Assembly: GCA_035315065.1 (NCBI GenBank)
Contig: DATFYM010000105.1
Location: forward strand, 15,335 to 79,334
Length of the DNA: 64,000 nucleotides
Source of the DNA: DATFYM01 sp035315065
Lineage (GTDB): Bacteria; Acidobacteriota; Terriglobia; UBA7540
Direction of reading: 5' to 3'
The notes under the pieces were generated by a model, which was not told the origin of the DNA, did not search any database, and worked only from the letters and a program-made list of their open reading frames with translations. Of this stretch, positions 1 through 7,260 are shown piece after piece; within the stretch, counting starts at the first letter, position 1, and the number at the start of each line of letters is the position of its first letter. Both the position numbers and the translations under genes were made by a program.

Positions 1-1
1 G

Positions 2-3000
2 ATCCAAGTGATATTCCAGGATCGTCAAGGGACACTTTGGATTGGCACCGCAGGCGGGGGACTGAACCGCCTTCAGAACGGAAAGATTACTTTCTATACC
101 ACCCGGGAGGGACTATCGAGCAACAATGTGCTCTCACTCGGTGAAGGCAAGGACGGACATCTTTGGGTAGGTACCGACGGCGCCGGCCTGGACCGGATGG
201 AGCAAGACCATTTCACCGCATACACCACGAAACAGGGACTGTCGAATGACGTCATCCTGTGCCTGTACAGCACTCCAGAAGGCAGTTTATGGATCGGCAC
301 GGATGGCGGCGGACTCAATCGTCTGAAACACAGGGACTTCTTGACCTACACTTCCAACGATGGCCTGGCCCATAACCAGTCAACCGCGATCTATGAAGAC
401 CGGAAAGGAGCGGTGTGGATCGGTACGGAAGGAGGCGGCCTAAGTCGCCTGAAGAACGACCATTTTACAACCTACACAACCCGGCAAGGCCTTTCCAGCA
501 ATCTGGTTAGAGGAATCGTCGAAGACCGGGACGGTAATCTGTGGGTGGGAACTGACGGGGCGGGGCTCAACCGCTTCAGAGACGGAAAGTTCGTCACCTA
601 TACTCACAAGGATGGGCTCTCGAACGACGTCGTACTCTGTCTCCTGCAAAGCCGGGACGGAGTTCTCTGGATCGGGACGGCCGGCGGGCTCACTCGCTTC
701 AGCCACGGGGAATTCCTCCACTTCAAGCATCCCGACACATTGGCCAACGACATCATCATGTCGTTGAGTGAAAGCGCGGATGGAAGCATATGGATCGGGA
801 CCGTCGGTAGCGGGCTTCACCGGCTAAAGGACGGCAGGTCAACAACTTTTGGGGCCGAAAACGGGCTGCCCACCGAATTCGTGGTATCCAGTCATGAGGA
901 TCCTGACGGCACGATGTGGTTTGGGACGAATGGCGGCGGCCTTTGCCGCTACCAGGACGCGCGATTCACTGTCTACACGAGCAGGCAAGGCCTGTTCAAT
1001 GACACCATTTTTCAGATTCTGGGAGATTCCCGCGGCAACCTCTGGATGAGTTCCGGCGCCGGAGTTTTTCGAGTCAGCAAGCAGGAACTGAACGACGTCG
1101 GGAGCGGAAGGCTTCAGTCCGTCACCTCCTACTCCTATGGCCGAATCGATGGAATGAAAAGCGCCGAGTGTACTGGCCGGAGTCAGCCGGCCGGATGGAA
1201 GGCGCGCGATGGCAAGCTCTGGTTTCCAACCATCAAGGGTGTGGCCGTCGTCGATCCGGAGCGTCTGGTGATGAATACCACACCGCCCACCGTGGTGGTG
1301 GAAGCCTTAAGAGCAGACAAGCGTGAGGTTGACCCCCTGGCCGCGCTTCAGTTTCCTCCCGGCACCGTCCAACTGGAAATCCAGTATGCCGGTCTGAGCT
1401 TGCAGGCACCGGAAAAGGTCCGGTTCAAATACAAGCTGGAAGGCTTCGACAAAGACTGGGTGGATGCAGGCGCGCGATCTACGGCTTACTATACGAATCT
1501 TCCGCCGAGACACTACCGCTTCCGGGTTCTCGCCTGCAACAATGACAACGCCTGGAACGAAATCGGCGCTTCCATTGAATTCTCGGTGCGGCCCCACTTC
1601 TACCAGACCATCTACTTTGATGCTGCTTCCGGCTTCGCCCTTTTGGTCGTTATTCTGGTTCTCTACTGGCTCCGGGAGCGGGCGATTAGGAGAAACGAAA
1701 CCAGGCTGGCCCGCCTTGTCGACGAACGCACCAGGGAGTTGAGTGAAAGCGAGCACAAGTTCAGGCTGCTTTTCGGGGACACTCCGCTGCCGCTTTTCCT
1801 GATTGATCTCCAAACCCTGCGCTACATCGAAGTAAACGAGGCTGCAACTGCCCAGTATCAGTACGCGCGCGACGAATTCCTGCACATGAAGATCACCGAC
1901 ATCAGGCCCGAAGAGGATATTCCTCGCCTCGTGGATACAGTTCGCCAGGTTGAACGCGGCGTTTCTCATCAAGGCACGTGGACGCACCGGCGGAAAGATG
2001 GAACCCTGTTCGACGTCGAGGTTGTCTCCCGAGTCGTCAACTGGGATGGACGCAAGGTCGCATTCGCAGCCGTTCAGGACGTCACTCGCCGTCAGCAAGA
2101 GGAACTCCAGCTCAAGCGGGCGAAGGAAGCTGCCGAAGCTTCCAGCCGCGCCAAAAGCGAGTTCCTGGCGAACATGAGCCATGAGATCCGGACTCCCATG
2201 AACGGGGTCTTTGGCATGACGCAACTACTGCTGGATACGGACCTGAATGCCGAGCAGCGAGAATTCGTGGAAATGGCACATGCTTCAGCAACCTCCTTGC
2301 TTTCGATAATCAACGACATTCTGGATTTCTCCAAGATTGAGGCTGGCAAGCTGGAATTGGAAGCAATCAAGTTTCCGCTTCGCGAACTGCTGTCGAACAT
2401 GGTGAAAACCCTCGGCATCCGCGCGCGCGCACAAGGACTGGACTTGGCTTGTGATGTCCGGGCCGAAGTCCCAGAGCACCTCGTGGGCGATCCTGGCCGC
2501 TTGCGGCAGATCATCGCCAACCTGGTGGGTAATGCCATCAAATTCACGGAGCGCGGCCAAATCAAGTTGACGGTCGAAGAAGAATCCGAAGCGGGTGGCG
2601 CGGTTGAGTTGCACTTCATGGTTGCCGACACGGGAATAGGGATTCCTGTCGAGAAACAGAAGGCGATTTTTGACGCCTTTGCCCAGGCTGATGGGTCCTC
2701 AACTCGCCGATACGGCGGGACGGGCCTGGGACTGTCAATTTCCCAGCAGCTCACCGAGATGATGGGCGGGCGGATCTGGGTGGAGAGCGCCGTAGGGGTG
2801 GGGAGCACCTTTCACTTTACGGCGCAGTTCATGGCATGCGGGGTTCCGTCCGCGAAGCCTGCTAAGCCCCCGGCCGTGGCCAGGCAGCTCCCTTCCGGGC
2901 CGCATCAGGCCCTTCGGGTACTGCTGGCGGAAGACAACCTTGTAAATCAGCGTCTCGCCGCGCGATTACTTGAAAAGCGAGGCCATTCGGTGAAGCTGGC

Positions 3001-3358
3001 TAGTAACGGTTTGGAGGTTCTGGCGGCCGTGGCCCAGGAACGTTTCGACTTGTTGCTGTGCGATGTCCAGATGCCCCAGATGGACGGACTGGAGGCTACG
3101 GCGAGAATTCGTGAGCAGGAAGAGGGCACGGGGGTTCGGCTACCCATTGTCGCCCTGACCGCCCATGCCATGAAGGGTGATGCGGAAAGATTCCTGGAAG
3201 CCGGAATGGACGGTTACGTGGCAAAGCCCATCCAAGCGAACCAGCTATTTGAGGTCATTGAGGACATATTAGAAGAAAGGCCCGAGCGACACGCCACTCA
3301 AACCGACATTGACACCGCGGCACCCAAACGAGGCACGGAAGTTCTGATCAACCGATGA
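2..3358 (+). CDS. hybrid sensor histidine kinase/response regulator with two-component propeller (5' partial)
   Basis: The frame is open from the first bases (Ile-Gln before the first GTG at 8), so the N-terminus lies outside the window. About 420 residues are propeller repeats (recurring LWIGT.GGGL..L), followed by a Y_Y_Y domain (about 440-520), one membrane helix (about 535-557), a PAS domain (about 590-690), a HisKA box with the phosphoacceptor in MSHEIRTPMNG (His about 724), a HATPase domain (GTGLGLSI) and a C-terminal receiver (LLAEDN, DVQMPQMDG with Asp about 1019). This is the reversed-polarity one-component design in which periplasmic propeller and Y_Y_Y domains sense a ligand, often a glycan in Bacteroidetes relatives, and signal through phosphorelay. 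The ligand here is unknown. No DNA-binding domain follows the receiver, so output must go through a separate phosphotransfer or regulator protein. Confidence 0.95.
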   Translation: MQVIFQDRQGTLWIGTAGGGLNRLQNGKITFYTTREGLSSNNVLSLGEGKDGHLWVGTDGAGLDRMEQDHFTAYTTKQGLSNDVILCLYSTPEGSLWIGTDGGGLNRLKHRDFLTYTSNDGLAHNQSTAIYEDRKGAVWIGTEGGGLSRLKNDHFTTYTTRQGLSSNLVRGIVEDRDGNLWVGTDGAGLNRFRDGKFVTYTHKDGLSNDVVLCLLQSRDGVLWIGTAGGLTRFSHGEFLHFKHPDTLANDIIMSLSESADGSIWIGTVGSGLHRLKDGRSTTFGAENGLPTEFVVSSHEDPDGTMWFGTNGGGLCRYQDARFTVYTSRQGLFNDTIFQILGDSRGNLWMSSGAGVFRVSKQELNDVGSGRLQSVTSYSYGRIDGMKSAECTGRSQPAGWKARDGKLWFPTIKGVAVVDPERLVMNTTPPTVVVEALRADKREVDPLAALQFPPGTVQLEIQYAGLSLQAPEKVRFKYKLEGFDKDWVDAGARSTAYYTNLPPRHYRFRVLACNNDNAWNEIGASIEFSVRPHFYQTIYFDAASGFALLVVILVLYWLRERAIRRNETRLARLVDERTRELSESEHKFRLLFGDTPLPLFLIDLQTLRYIEVNEAATAQYQYARDEFLHMKITDIRPEEDIPRLVDTVRQVERGVSHQGTWTHRRKDGTLFDVEVVSRVVNWDGRKVAFAAVQDVTRRQQEELQLKRAKEAAEASSRAKSEFLANMSHEIRTPMNGVFGMTQLLLDTDLNAEQREFVEMAHASATSLLSIINDILDFSKIEAGKLELEAIKFPLRELLSNMVKTLGIRARAQGLDLACDVRAEVPEHLVGDPGRLRQIIANLVGNAIKFTERGQIKLTVEEESEAGGAVELHFMVADTGIGIPVEKQKAIFDAFAQADGSSTRRYGGTGLGLSISQQLTEMMGGRIWVESAVGVGSTFHFTAQFMACGVPSAKPAKPPAVARQLPSGPHQALRVLLAEDNLVNQRLAARLLEKRGHSVKLASNGLEVLAAVAQERFDLLLCDVQMPQMDGLEATARIREQEEGTGVRLPIVALTAHAMKGDAERFLEAGMDGYVAKPIQANQLFEVIEDILEERPERHATQTDIDTAAPKRGTEVLINR

Positions 3359-3567
3359 CGGCTAAGCTAAAGAACCGTATGGCTGTTCTGTGCCCCCCAG
3401 AATTCGCTGGCCAAACCGAAGCCCATTCGGACGATGCTTTGGCTAAGCTAGCCGGCGTAGGTTCTTGGAAAAGGGAAACTCTGTTCACCTCGGTGACCTC
3501 CCGGTTGAGGCTTTGAGGCCTTTCTTGATTGCGGCCAGCGGCTGCGCTGTGGCACAATCGAGACGCG

Positions 3568-3831
3568 ATGCCAGTGCCAGCGAGCGATACCCACCCCGAG
3601 GCTGAGAAGGTACAGATCGAAATCCTGCGATCAATGCCGGACGCGCAGAGATTTCGGGCGCTGAACGATCTCATCGTCACCGGCCGAATTTTGAGCCTGT
3701 CCTGTCTGCGAGATCGTTTTCCCGACGCTGGTGACGAGGAACTTCGCCGGCGCCTAGCCACGCTGCTCCTCGGCTCGGAGCTGGCCACGCGAGTTTACGG
3801 GCCCGAACCTCAACCCCCGACGATACGGTAG
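3568..3831 (+). CDS. small conserved hypothetical protein paired with nucleotidyltransferase
   Basis: Small soluble protein of 87 residues. I chose the ATG at 3568 (MPVPASD) because the frame upstream to 3529 shows no family-like sequence. It contains the pattern EILR.MP..QRFRAL..L and CLRDRFPD..DEELRRRLA, which I recognise as a small helical family often found directly upstream of MNT-like nucleotidyltransferases. The next gene begins 3 nt after its stop, so the two are almost certainly co-transcribed and probably act together. The role is unknown; a toxin-antitoxin-like or regulatory partner of the nucleotidyltransferase is inference only. Confidence 0.7.
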   Translation: MPVPASDTHPEAEKVQIEILRSMPDAQRFRALNDLIVTGRILSLSCLRDRFPDAGDEELRRRLATLLLGSELATRVYGPEPQPPTIR

Positions 3832-3834
3832 CCT

Positions 3835-4410
3835 ATGGAACCCCTCCAGGTGCTCCAGGTGGTGGTCTCAACTTTGGAAAAGCTGGGGATCCCTTCCATG
3901 CTGGTGGGGTCTTTTGCCAGCTCGTCGCATGGCTTCGCCCGACTCACTCGGGATGCTGACCTCATCGCCAAGTTAAACCGGAGTCAGGTCGGCGAATTTG
4001 TCGAAGCTTTCTCGCGCGAGTTCTACGTTGACCGAGGGCTGATCGAGCAAGCCCTCGCCACCCAGACCTCTTTCAACATCATTCACCTCGAATCATCCTT
4101 CAAGGTGGATCTCTTCGTGTTGCGCGGGAGTCCATTCCGCGTCGAAGAGTTTTCACGCCGAGTGTTGAAGCAAATCGATCCTCGGACCGGCTTTGCTGTC
4201 TACGTCCAGACACCGGAGGACACGCTGCTTTCAAAACTGGAGTGGTACCGGCAGGGCGGCGAGGTTTCAGAGAACCAATGGCGAGACGTCATCGGAATCC
4301 TGAAGATACAAGCGGGGCAGCTCGACGCCGCCTATTTGCAGAAGTGGGCGAAAGAGCTCGGCGTTTCCGACTTATTGGCGCGGGCTCGCCAACAGGCAGA
4401 TCGCGAATAA
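3835..4410 (+). CDS. nucleotidyltransferase-fold protein (MNT/AbiEii-like)
   Basis: A 191-residue protein with the nucleotidyltransferase fold start: GSFASSSHG (G-S motif) followed by TRDADLIA (D.D metal ligands) and a later VDLFVL strand carrying the third acidic position. The C-terminal part has LEWYRQGG..SENQWRDV, typical of the family near AbiEii/DUF6036-like proteins. Members transfer nucleotides to an RNA or protein target, and several act as toxins or antitoxins. It follows the small helical gene at 3568 after 3 nt and should be its operon partner. Substrate not determinable. Confidence 0.8.
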   Translation: MEPLQVLQVVVSTLEKLGIPSMLVGSFASSSHGFARLTRDADLIAKLNRSQVGEFVEAFSREFYVDRGLIEQALATQTSFNIIHLESSFKVDLFVLRGSPFRVEEFSRRVLKQIDPRTGFAVYVQTPEDTLLSKLEWYRQGGEVSENQWRDVIGILKIQAGQLDAAYLQKWAKELGVSDLLARARQQADRE

Positions 4411-4439
4411 AAGCTGGGAGACACCAAGAAGAGATTTTG

Positions 4440-4516
4440 AGAAATCGTTCAACGAGGTAATGGCGGAACTGACGCACAAGATCGTCGCGGGCGGCTTGTT
4501 GGTAAGAAACCTTCAC
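4440..4516 (-). pseudogene. ParE/RelE-type toxin N-terminal fragment
   Basis: Reading the minus strand from GTG at 4516 gives about 25 residues, with SYQQAARDDLVRQFRHYLVE, that match the start of ParE-type toxins (helix alpha-1, AARDDL..QFR.YLVE). The frame then continues into unrelated sequence antisense to the nucleotidyltransferase gene, and the body of the toxin is missing. It looks like a decayed toxin gene cut off by rearrangement. The match is short, so confidence is moderate. Confidence 0.4.
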
Positions 4517-4598
4517 GAACGCGGGCCGCTTTTGTGCTCGGCAAGCATGGTATCAGTTTGTCTGTTCACGCCACCCCCCAACTCACCCTCCGTGAGTT

Positions 4599-4666
4599 CA
4601 ATTTGGTGTAGGGGCGGCTTTATGCCGCCAATGGCGAGGTAAACTCGCCGCTACAGCCCCAAATTG
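4599..4666. repeat. three-stem cruciform intergenic repeat
   Basis: Two small hairpins (GGCGGC/GCCGCC at 4613-4629 and GGCGAG/CTCGCC at 4633-4649) are enclosed by an outer stem, CAATTTGG/CCAAATTG. This nested design is typical of REP-like mobile hairpin elements. It lies in an otherwise non-coding 390-nt stretch (4517-4907). Confidence 0.6.
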
Positions 4667-4786
4667 ACCCACGATCTTTTTCCTTGACAAATGGAAGCCC
4701 ATAGTATAGCCTAAGTACAGTCCTCGAAGAGGTATCGGACTCCTGCCACGGTGAGTTTTTCTCTTGGCATGAAGTTGGAAACGGCA

Positions 4787-4860
4787 CTCAGCTATCAGCA
4801 ATCAGCTCTCAGCACGAAGGACCGGTGCTTGCTGATACCTGATGGCTGATAGCTGATTGC
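4787..4860. repeat. heptamer repeat (unit CAGCTAT) with inverted partner
   Basis: About four degenerate 7-nt units (CAGCTAT, CAGCAAT, CAGCTCT, CAGCACG) at 4787-4815 are followed after a short loop by their reverse complement (4829-4860), making a long imperfect hairpin just before the gene at 4908. One of many such loci in the window, each with its own unit. Confidence 0.7.
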
Positions 4861-4907
4861 TTTCCAATCGGCAACGGTCAATTCTCGTTGCGAGAGAGGC
4901 CGAGCAA

Positions 4908-6203
4908 GTGGAAGCAGAGGAACCGGGGTTCGGGATTCGGGATTCGGGGTTCGCGGAAGAAGACGGTTCGGTTGCGTCCGCCGCGCCGGAAGGCGGCGTG
5001 GTCCCACCGTGCTGCGAATCCCGAGCCCCCAATCCCGAATCCCCTTCTTCCTCTGCGAACCCCGAATCCCAAATCCCGAACCCCGGTTCTTCTGCTAACC
5101 CCGAATCCCGAACCGCGAATCCCGTTTCTTCCTCGAAACCGAAGCGCAAGTACACCGTAAGCGAGAAGTCGCGGGCGGCGTCGCTCCGGAACCTCGCGCT
5201 GGCGAACCAAGCTCCCCACTGGTTAAAGTACCGCCTCACCGACCGCCGTCGCGCGGCCTGCTACAAAGCCTTGGAAAAGGCCGTGGCCGAGATGCGCCGG
5301 TTCGATTCCCCTCACTACGGGCTGGGCTTCAAGCGCGGTACCTACTGCGCCTCGTTGATTCGCAGCCTGGCGCTGGCGGGCGAGACGCGGGAAGAGTATG
5401 AGGCGCACCTGGAGCGGATGCGGAAGGCGTTCGCGCCGTTGACCGAGCGGGATCGCAAGCTGGTGCTGGCGGCGGCGCAGGCGGTGTGGCGGCGGTTGCG
5501 GGTGTTTGGCGGGCAGGGGCGGTGGGAGCTGTACGCGGTGGCCAGTATCCTGGGAGAGCTAATCGCGGAGCGGGAAGCGGAGGCGGAGCGGCGGGCGGCG
5601 GCCGAGCAGGCCGGGGAAACGGCGGAGCCGCTTGACCCGTACGACGATCCGTTCGGGTCCGAGCGGGCGGTAAGGCTGGGAATCGACTTGATTCTACTGC
5701 TGCAGGAGGATGGGGTGGAGAAAGAGGCGGGGCGGCTGAACCGGCGCATCCAGCTCTTGCTGGAAGCCCTGGGGGAAGGCCCGGAGGACGGCACGCTGGG
5801 GGAGGCCGGCGGGGCAGGGCCCGAAGAGACGGACGACGAGACCTGGGCGGCGGTGAACAGCAATCCGCTGGGCGGGGTGGCGCAGGCGGCGGCGACGCTG
5901 AACCAGGATCGCCAGCCGCTGAAGGACCCGAGCCAGTGGCGGAACGCCCCAAACGCAGGGGAAAGCGCAGGGGAAAACGCAGGAAGCGGGCCCGAGGGGA
6001 AGGAGGAGGAGAACGAGAAGAAGGAGAAGAAGTCCGATCCCCATCCTTGCGAGAGGGCGGCGGAGCTAGCGCAGCGCGGGGGCTTGATGCGGTTGCTGCA
6101 CCGGCAAGGGGTGAACAACCCCGAGTTCTCGCGCCTGGAAGGGCCGGAAGGCAAGGCGGCGTGGATCGACCTGTGGCAGCGAGCCTTTGGAATTGCCGAT
6201 TGA
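4908..6203 (+). CDS. acidobacterial conserved hypothetical protein with repeat-derived N-terminus
   Basis: The frame is open from TTG 4857. I prefer GTG 4908, which has GAGAGAGG upstream, but the start is uncertain. The first about 75 residues are translated GGGATTC heptamers (GFGIRDSGF, then NPESQIPNPG-like text) and unlike any domain. From about 5140 the sequence KRKYTVSEKSRAASLRNL begins a basic helical region, then an Arg/Glu-rich helical body with Ala-rich low complexity and a charged Lys/Glu tract near the end. The family is one I know only as conserved hypothetical in Acidobacteria. A related opening (AACRANARKGTGP) is seen in the gene at 26274-27413. It ends 108 nt before the gene at 6312, and the gap is filled with GATTGAC repeats. 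Confidence 0.6.
   Translation: MEAEEPGFGIRDSGFAEEDGSVASAAPEGGVVPPCCESRAPNPESPSSSANPESQIPNPGSSANPESRTANPVSSSKPKRKYTVSEKSRAASLRNLALANQAPHWLKYRLTDRRRAACYKALEKAVAEMRRFDSPHYGLGFKRGTYCASLIRSLALAGETREEYEAHLERMRKAFAPLTERDRKLVLAAAQAVWRRLRVFGGQGRWELYAVASILGELIAEREAEAERRAAAEQAGETAEPLDPYDDPFGSERAVRLGIDLILLLQEDGVEKEAGRLNRRIQLLLEALGEGPEDGTLGEAGGAGPEETDDETWAAVNSNPLGGVAQAAATLNQDRQPLKDPSQWRNAPNAGESAGENAGSGPEGKEEENEKKEKKSDPHPCERAAELAQRGGLMRLLHRQGVNNPEFSRLEGPEGKAAWIDLWQRAFGIAD
4924..5124. repeat. GGGATTC heptamer repeats inside a coding region, both orientations
   Basis: Direct heptamers (CGGGGTT, CGGGATT, CGGGATT, CGGGGTT) at 4924-4955 and several inverted blocks (CCCGAATCCC type) at 5015-5044, 5055-5086 and 5095-5124. 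All lie in the open frame of the gene at 4908. Because three units are 21 nt, blocks can expand without breaking the frame. Confidence 0.75.
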
Positions 6204-6611
6204 CGATTGACGATTGACGATTGCAAAACGGCTGTCGGCGCGGCCCCGAGTCAGGCAGGGTCTGCCTTTCAATCGACAATCGATCCCGCAAGGCGGGATC
6301 AATCGTCAATTATGGAGGTGGCGGAAATCACCTGGGAGCGGATCCAAATGCACTTGCAGCACCGGGATAAGGAAGCGGCGAAGGTGAAGGAAGTGCTGGA
6401 AGCAGCCATCTTAGCGAAAAGAGCCGCAACGGAAGAAATTGATCCCGCCCTGCAAGATCGATTGTCGATTGACGATTGCAAGACGGTAGCAGCGGAGACT
6501 TCAGCGCCTAGTCCAAAACCTCCCGAGGCTGCGCAGAAAGAGCCCGAGGGCAAGCCAGAGGATGCCTTTCAATCGTCAGTCGATCCCGCAGGGCGGGATC
6601 AATCGTCAATT
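6192..6611. repeat. GATTGAC heptamers and three copies of a palindromic CGATCCCGC element
   Basis: A run of GATTGAC units at 6192-6227, then a palindromic element (GATCCCGC..GCGGGATC flanked by AATCGTCAAT) at 6270-6311, an inverted copy at about 6438-6480 and a direct copy at 6570-6611. The last two are inside the gene at 6312 and are translated in frame. Two direct copies are preceded by the same GCCTTTCAATCG, so the mobile unit is about 47 nt. Confidence 0.8.
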
Positions 6612-6899
6612 CTTTTGTTGGGCGCGTTGGGGGTCTACAAGTGCGTGGGCGCGGTGCTGGCGGCGGGCAAGGACATCAAGGCGGCGTACTATCGGATGCT
6701 GGTGGCGCTCTACGGCGACCTCCCCAGTTTTGAGTTTTTCAAGCCCAAGGGAGCGACCCTCTCAGAGCTAGTGGACGATCTGGGCAGCTTCGTGGCGGAG
6801 TGCATCAGCCTCAAGGACGGACCGATACACCAGGACAGGCAACAGCAGATCAAGTGGCGAGGCGAGTCAGGAGGACGACAGCCGGGAGGCGGGCCGTAG
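6312..6899 (+). CDS. hypothetical protein carrying two in-frame repeat insertions
   Basis: I chose ATG 6312 (MEVAEITWER), because the open frame upstream to 6207 is only heptamer repeat. The protein has 195 residues. Two stretches (DPALQDRLSIDDCK and FQSSVDPAGRDQSSI) are translations of the palindromic repeat and interrupt what looks like the native sequence: a helical N-terminus (MHLQHRDKEAAKVKEVLEAA), an Ala/Pro/Glu linker and a hydrophobic-rich C-terminal part (LGALGVYKCVGAVLAAG). The likely partner is the gene at 4908. Function unknown. Confidence 0.55.
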   Translation: MEVAEITWERIQMHLQHRDKEAAKVKEVLEAAILAKRAATEEIDPALQDRLSIDDCKTVAAETSAPSPKPPEAAQKEPEGKPEDAFQSSVDPAGRDQSSILLLGALGVYKCVGAVLAAGKDIKAAYYRMLVALYGDLPSFEFFKPKGATLSELVDDLGSFVAECISLKDGPIHQDRQQQIKWRGESGGRQPGGGP

Positions 6900-7194
6900 G
6901 GACGGGCCTTTTCTCTGGCCTTTTTGTGCGGGGGAAGAAAAAGGAAAATCAAAAGGCAAATGGCAAAGGGCAAAAGTGAAGACGGACACCTGAAGTTGTG
7001 GGCTTAAGGTCGGGTCGGCGGCGGTTGTTGGCTCAGGGTTGGGCTTGGTTTGATAAGCTATAGAGTCGGCGATTGGGCTCGCTGATCTTACCGACTTTGG
7101 ATTTTCGAGGATCGCGTTTCGTAATGCAGAGTGAATCAGCAATAGGGGAGAAAGAGCAAGCCATCAGAGCTCGGGTTGGGTACAGTTAAAGGGG

Positions 7195-7259
7195 GACACG
7201 GACCACGGACACGCACTAAGGACAACGGACCACGGACTAAGGACAACGGACTAACGACC
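7195..7259. repeat. heptamer-like repeat (CACGGAC / AAGGACA)
   Basis: Degenerate units such as CACGGAC, AAGGACA and ACGGACT fill the 65 nt directly before the ATG of the ABC-F gene, so its 5' untranslated region is made of repeat. The rest of 6900-7194 shows nothing recognisable. Confidence 0.6.
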
Positions 7260-7260
7260 A

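Noticed and set aside
4460..4642. 60-codon plus-strand frame
   Set aside because: Covers the toxin relic antisense and a cruciform repeat; no coding signal.
5296..5320. tRNA T-arm-like GGTTCGATTCCCC
   Set aside because: Lies in a coding frame; no acceptor or anticodon arms can be drawn around it.
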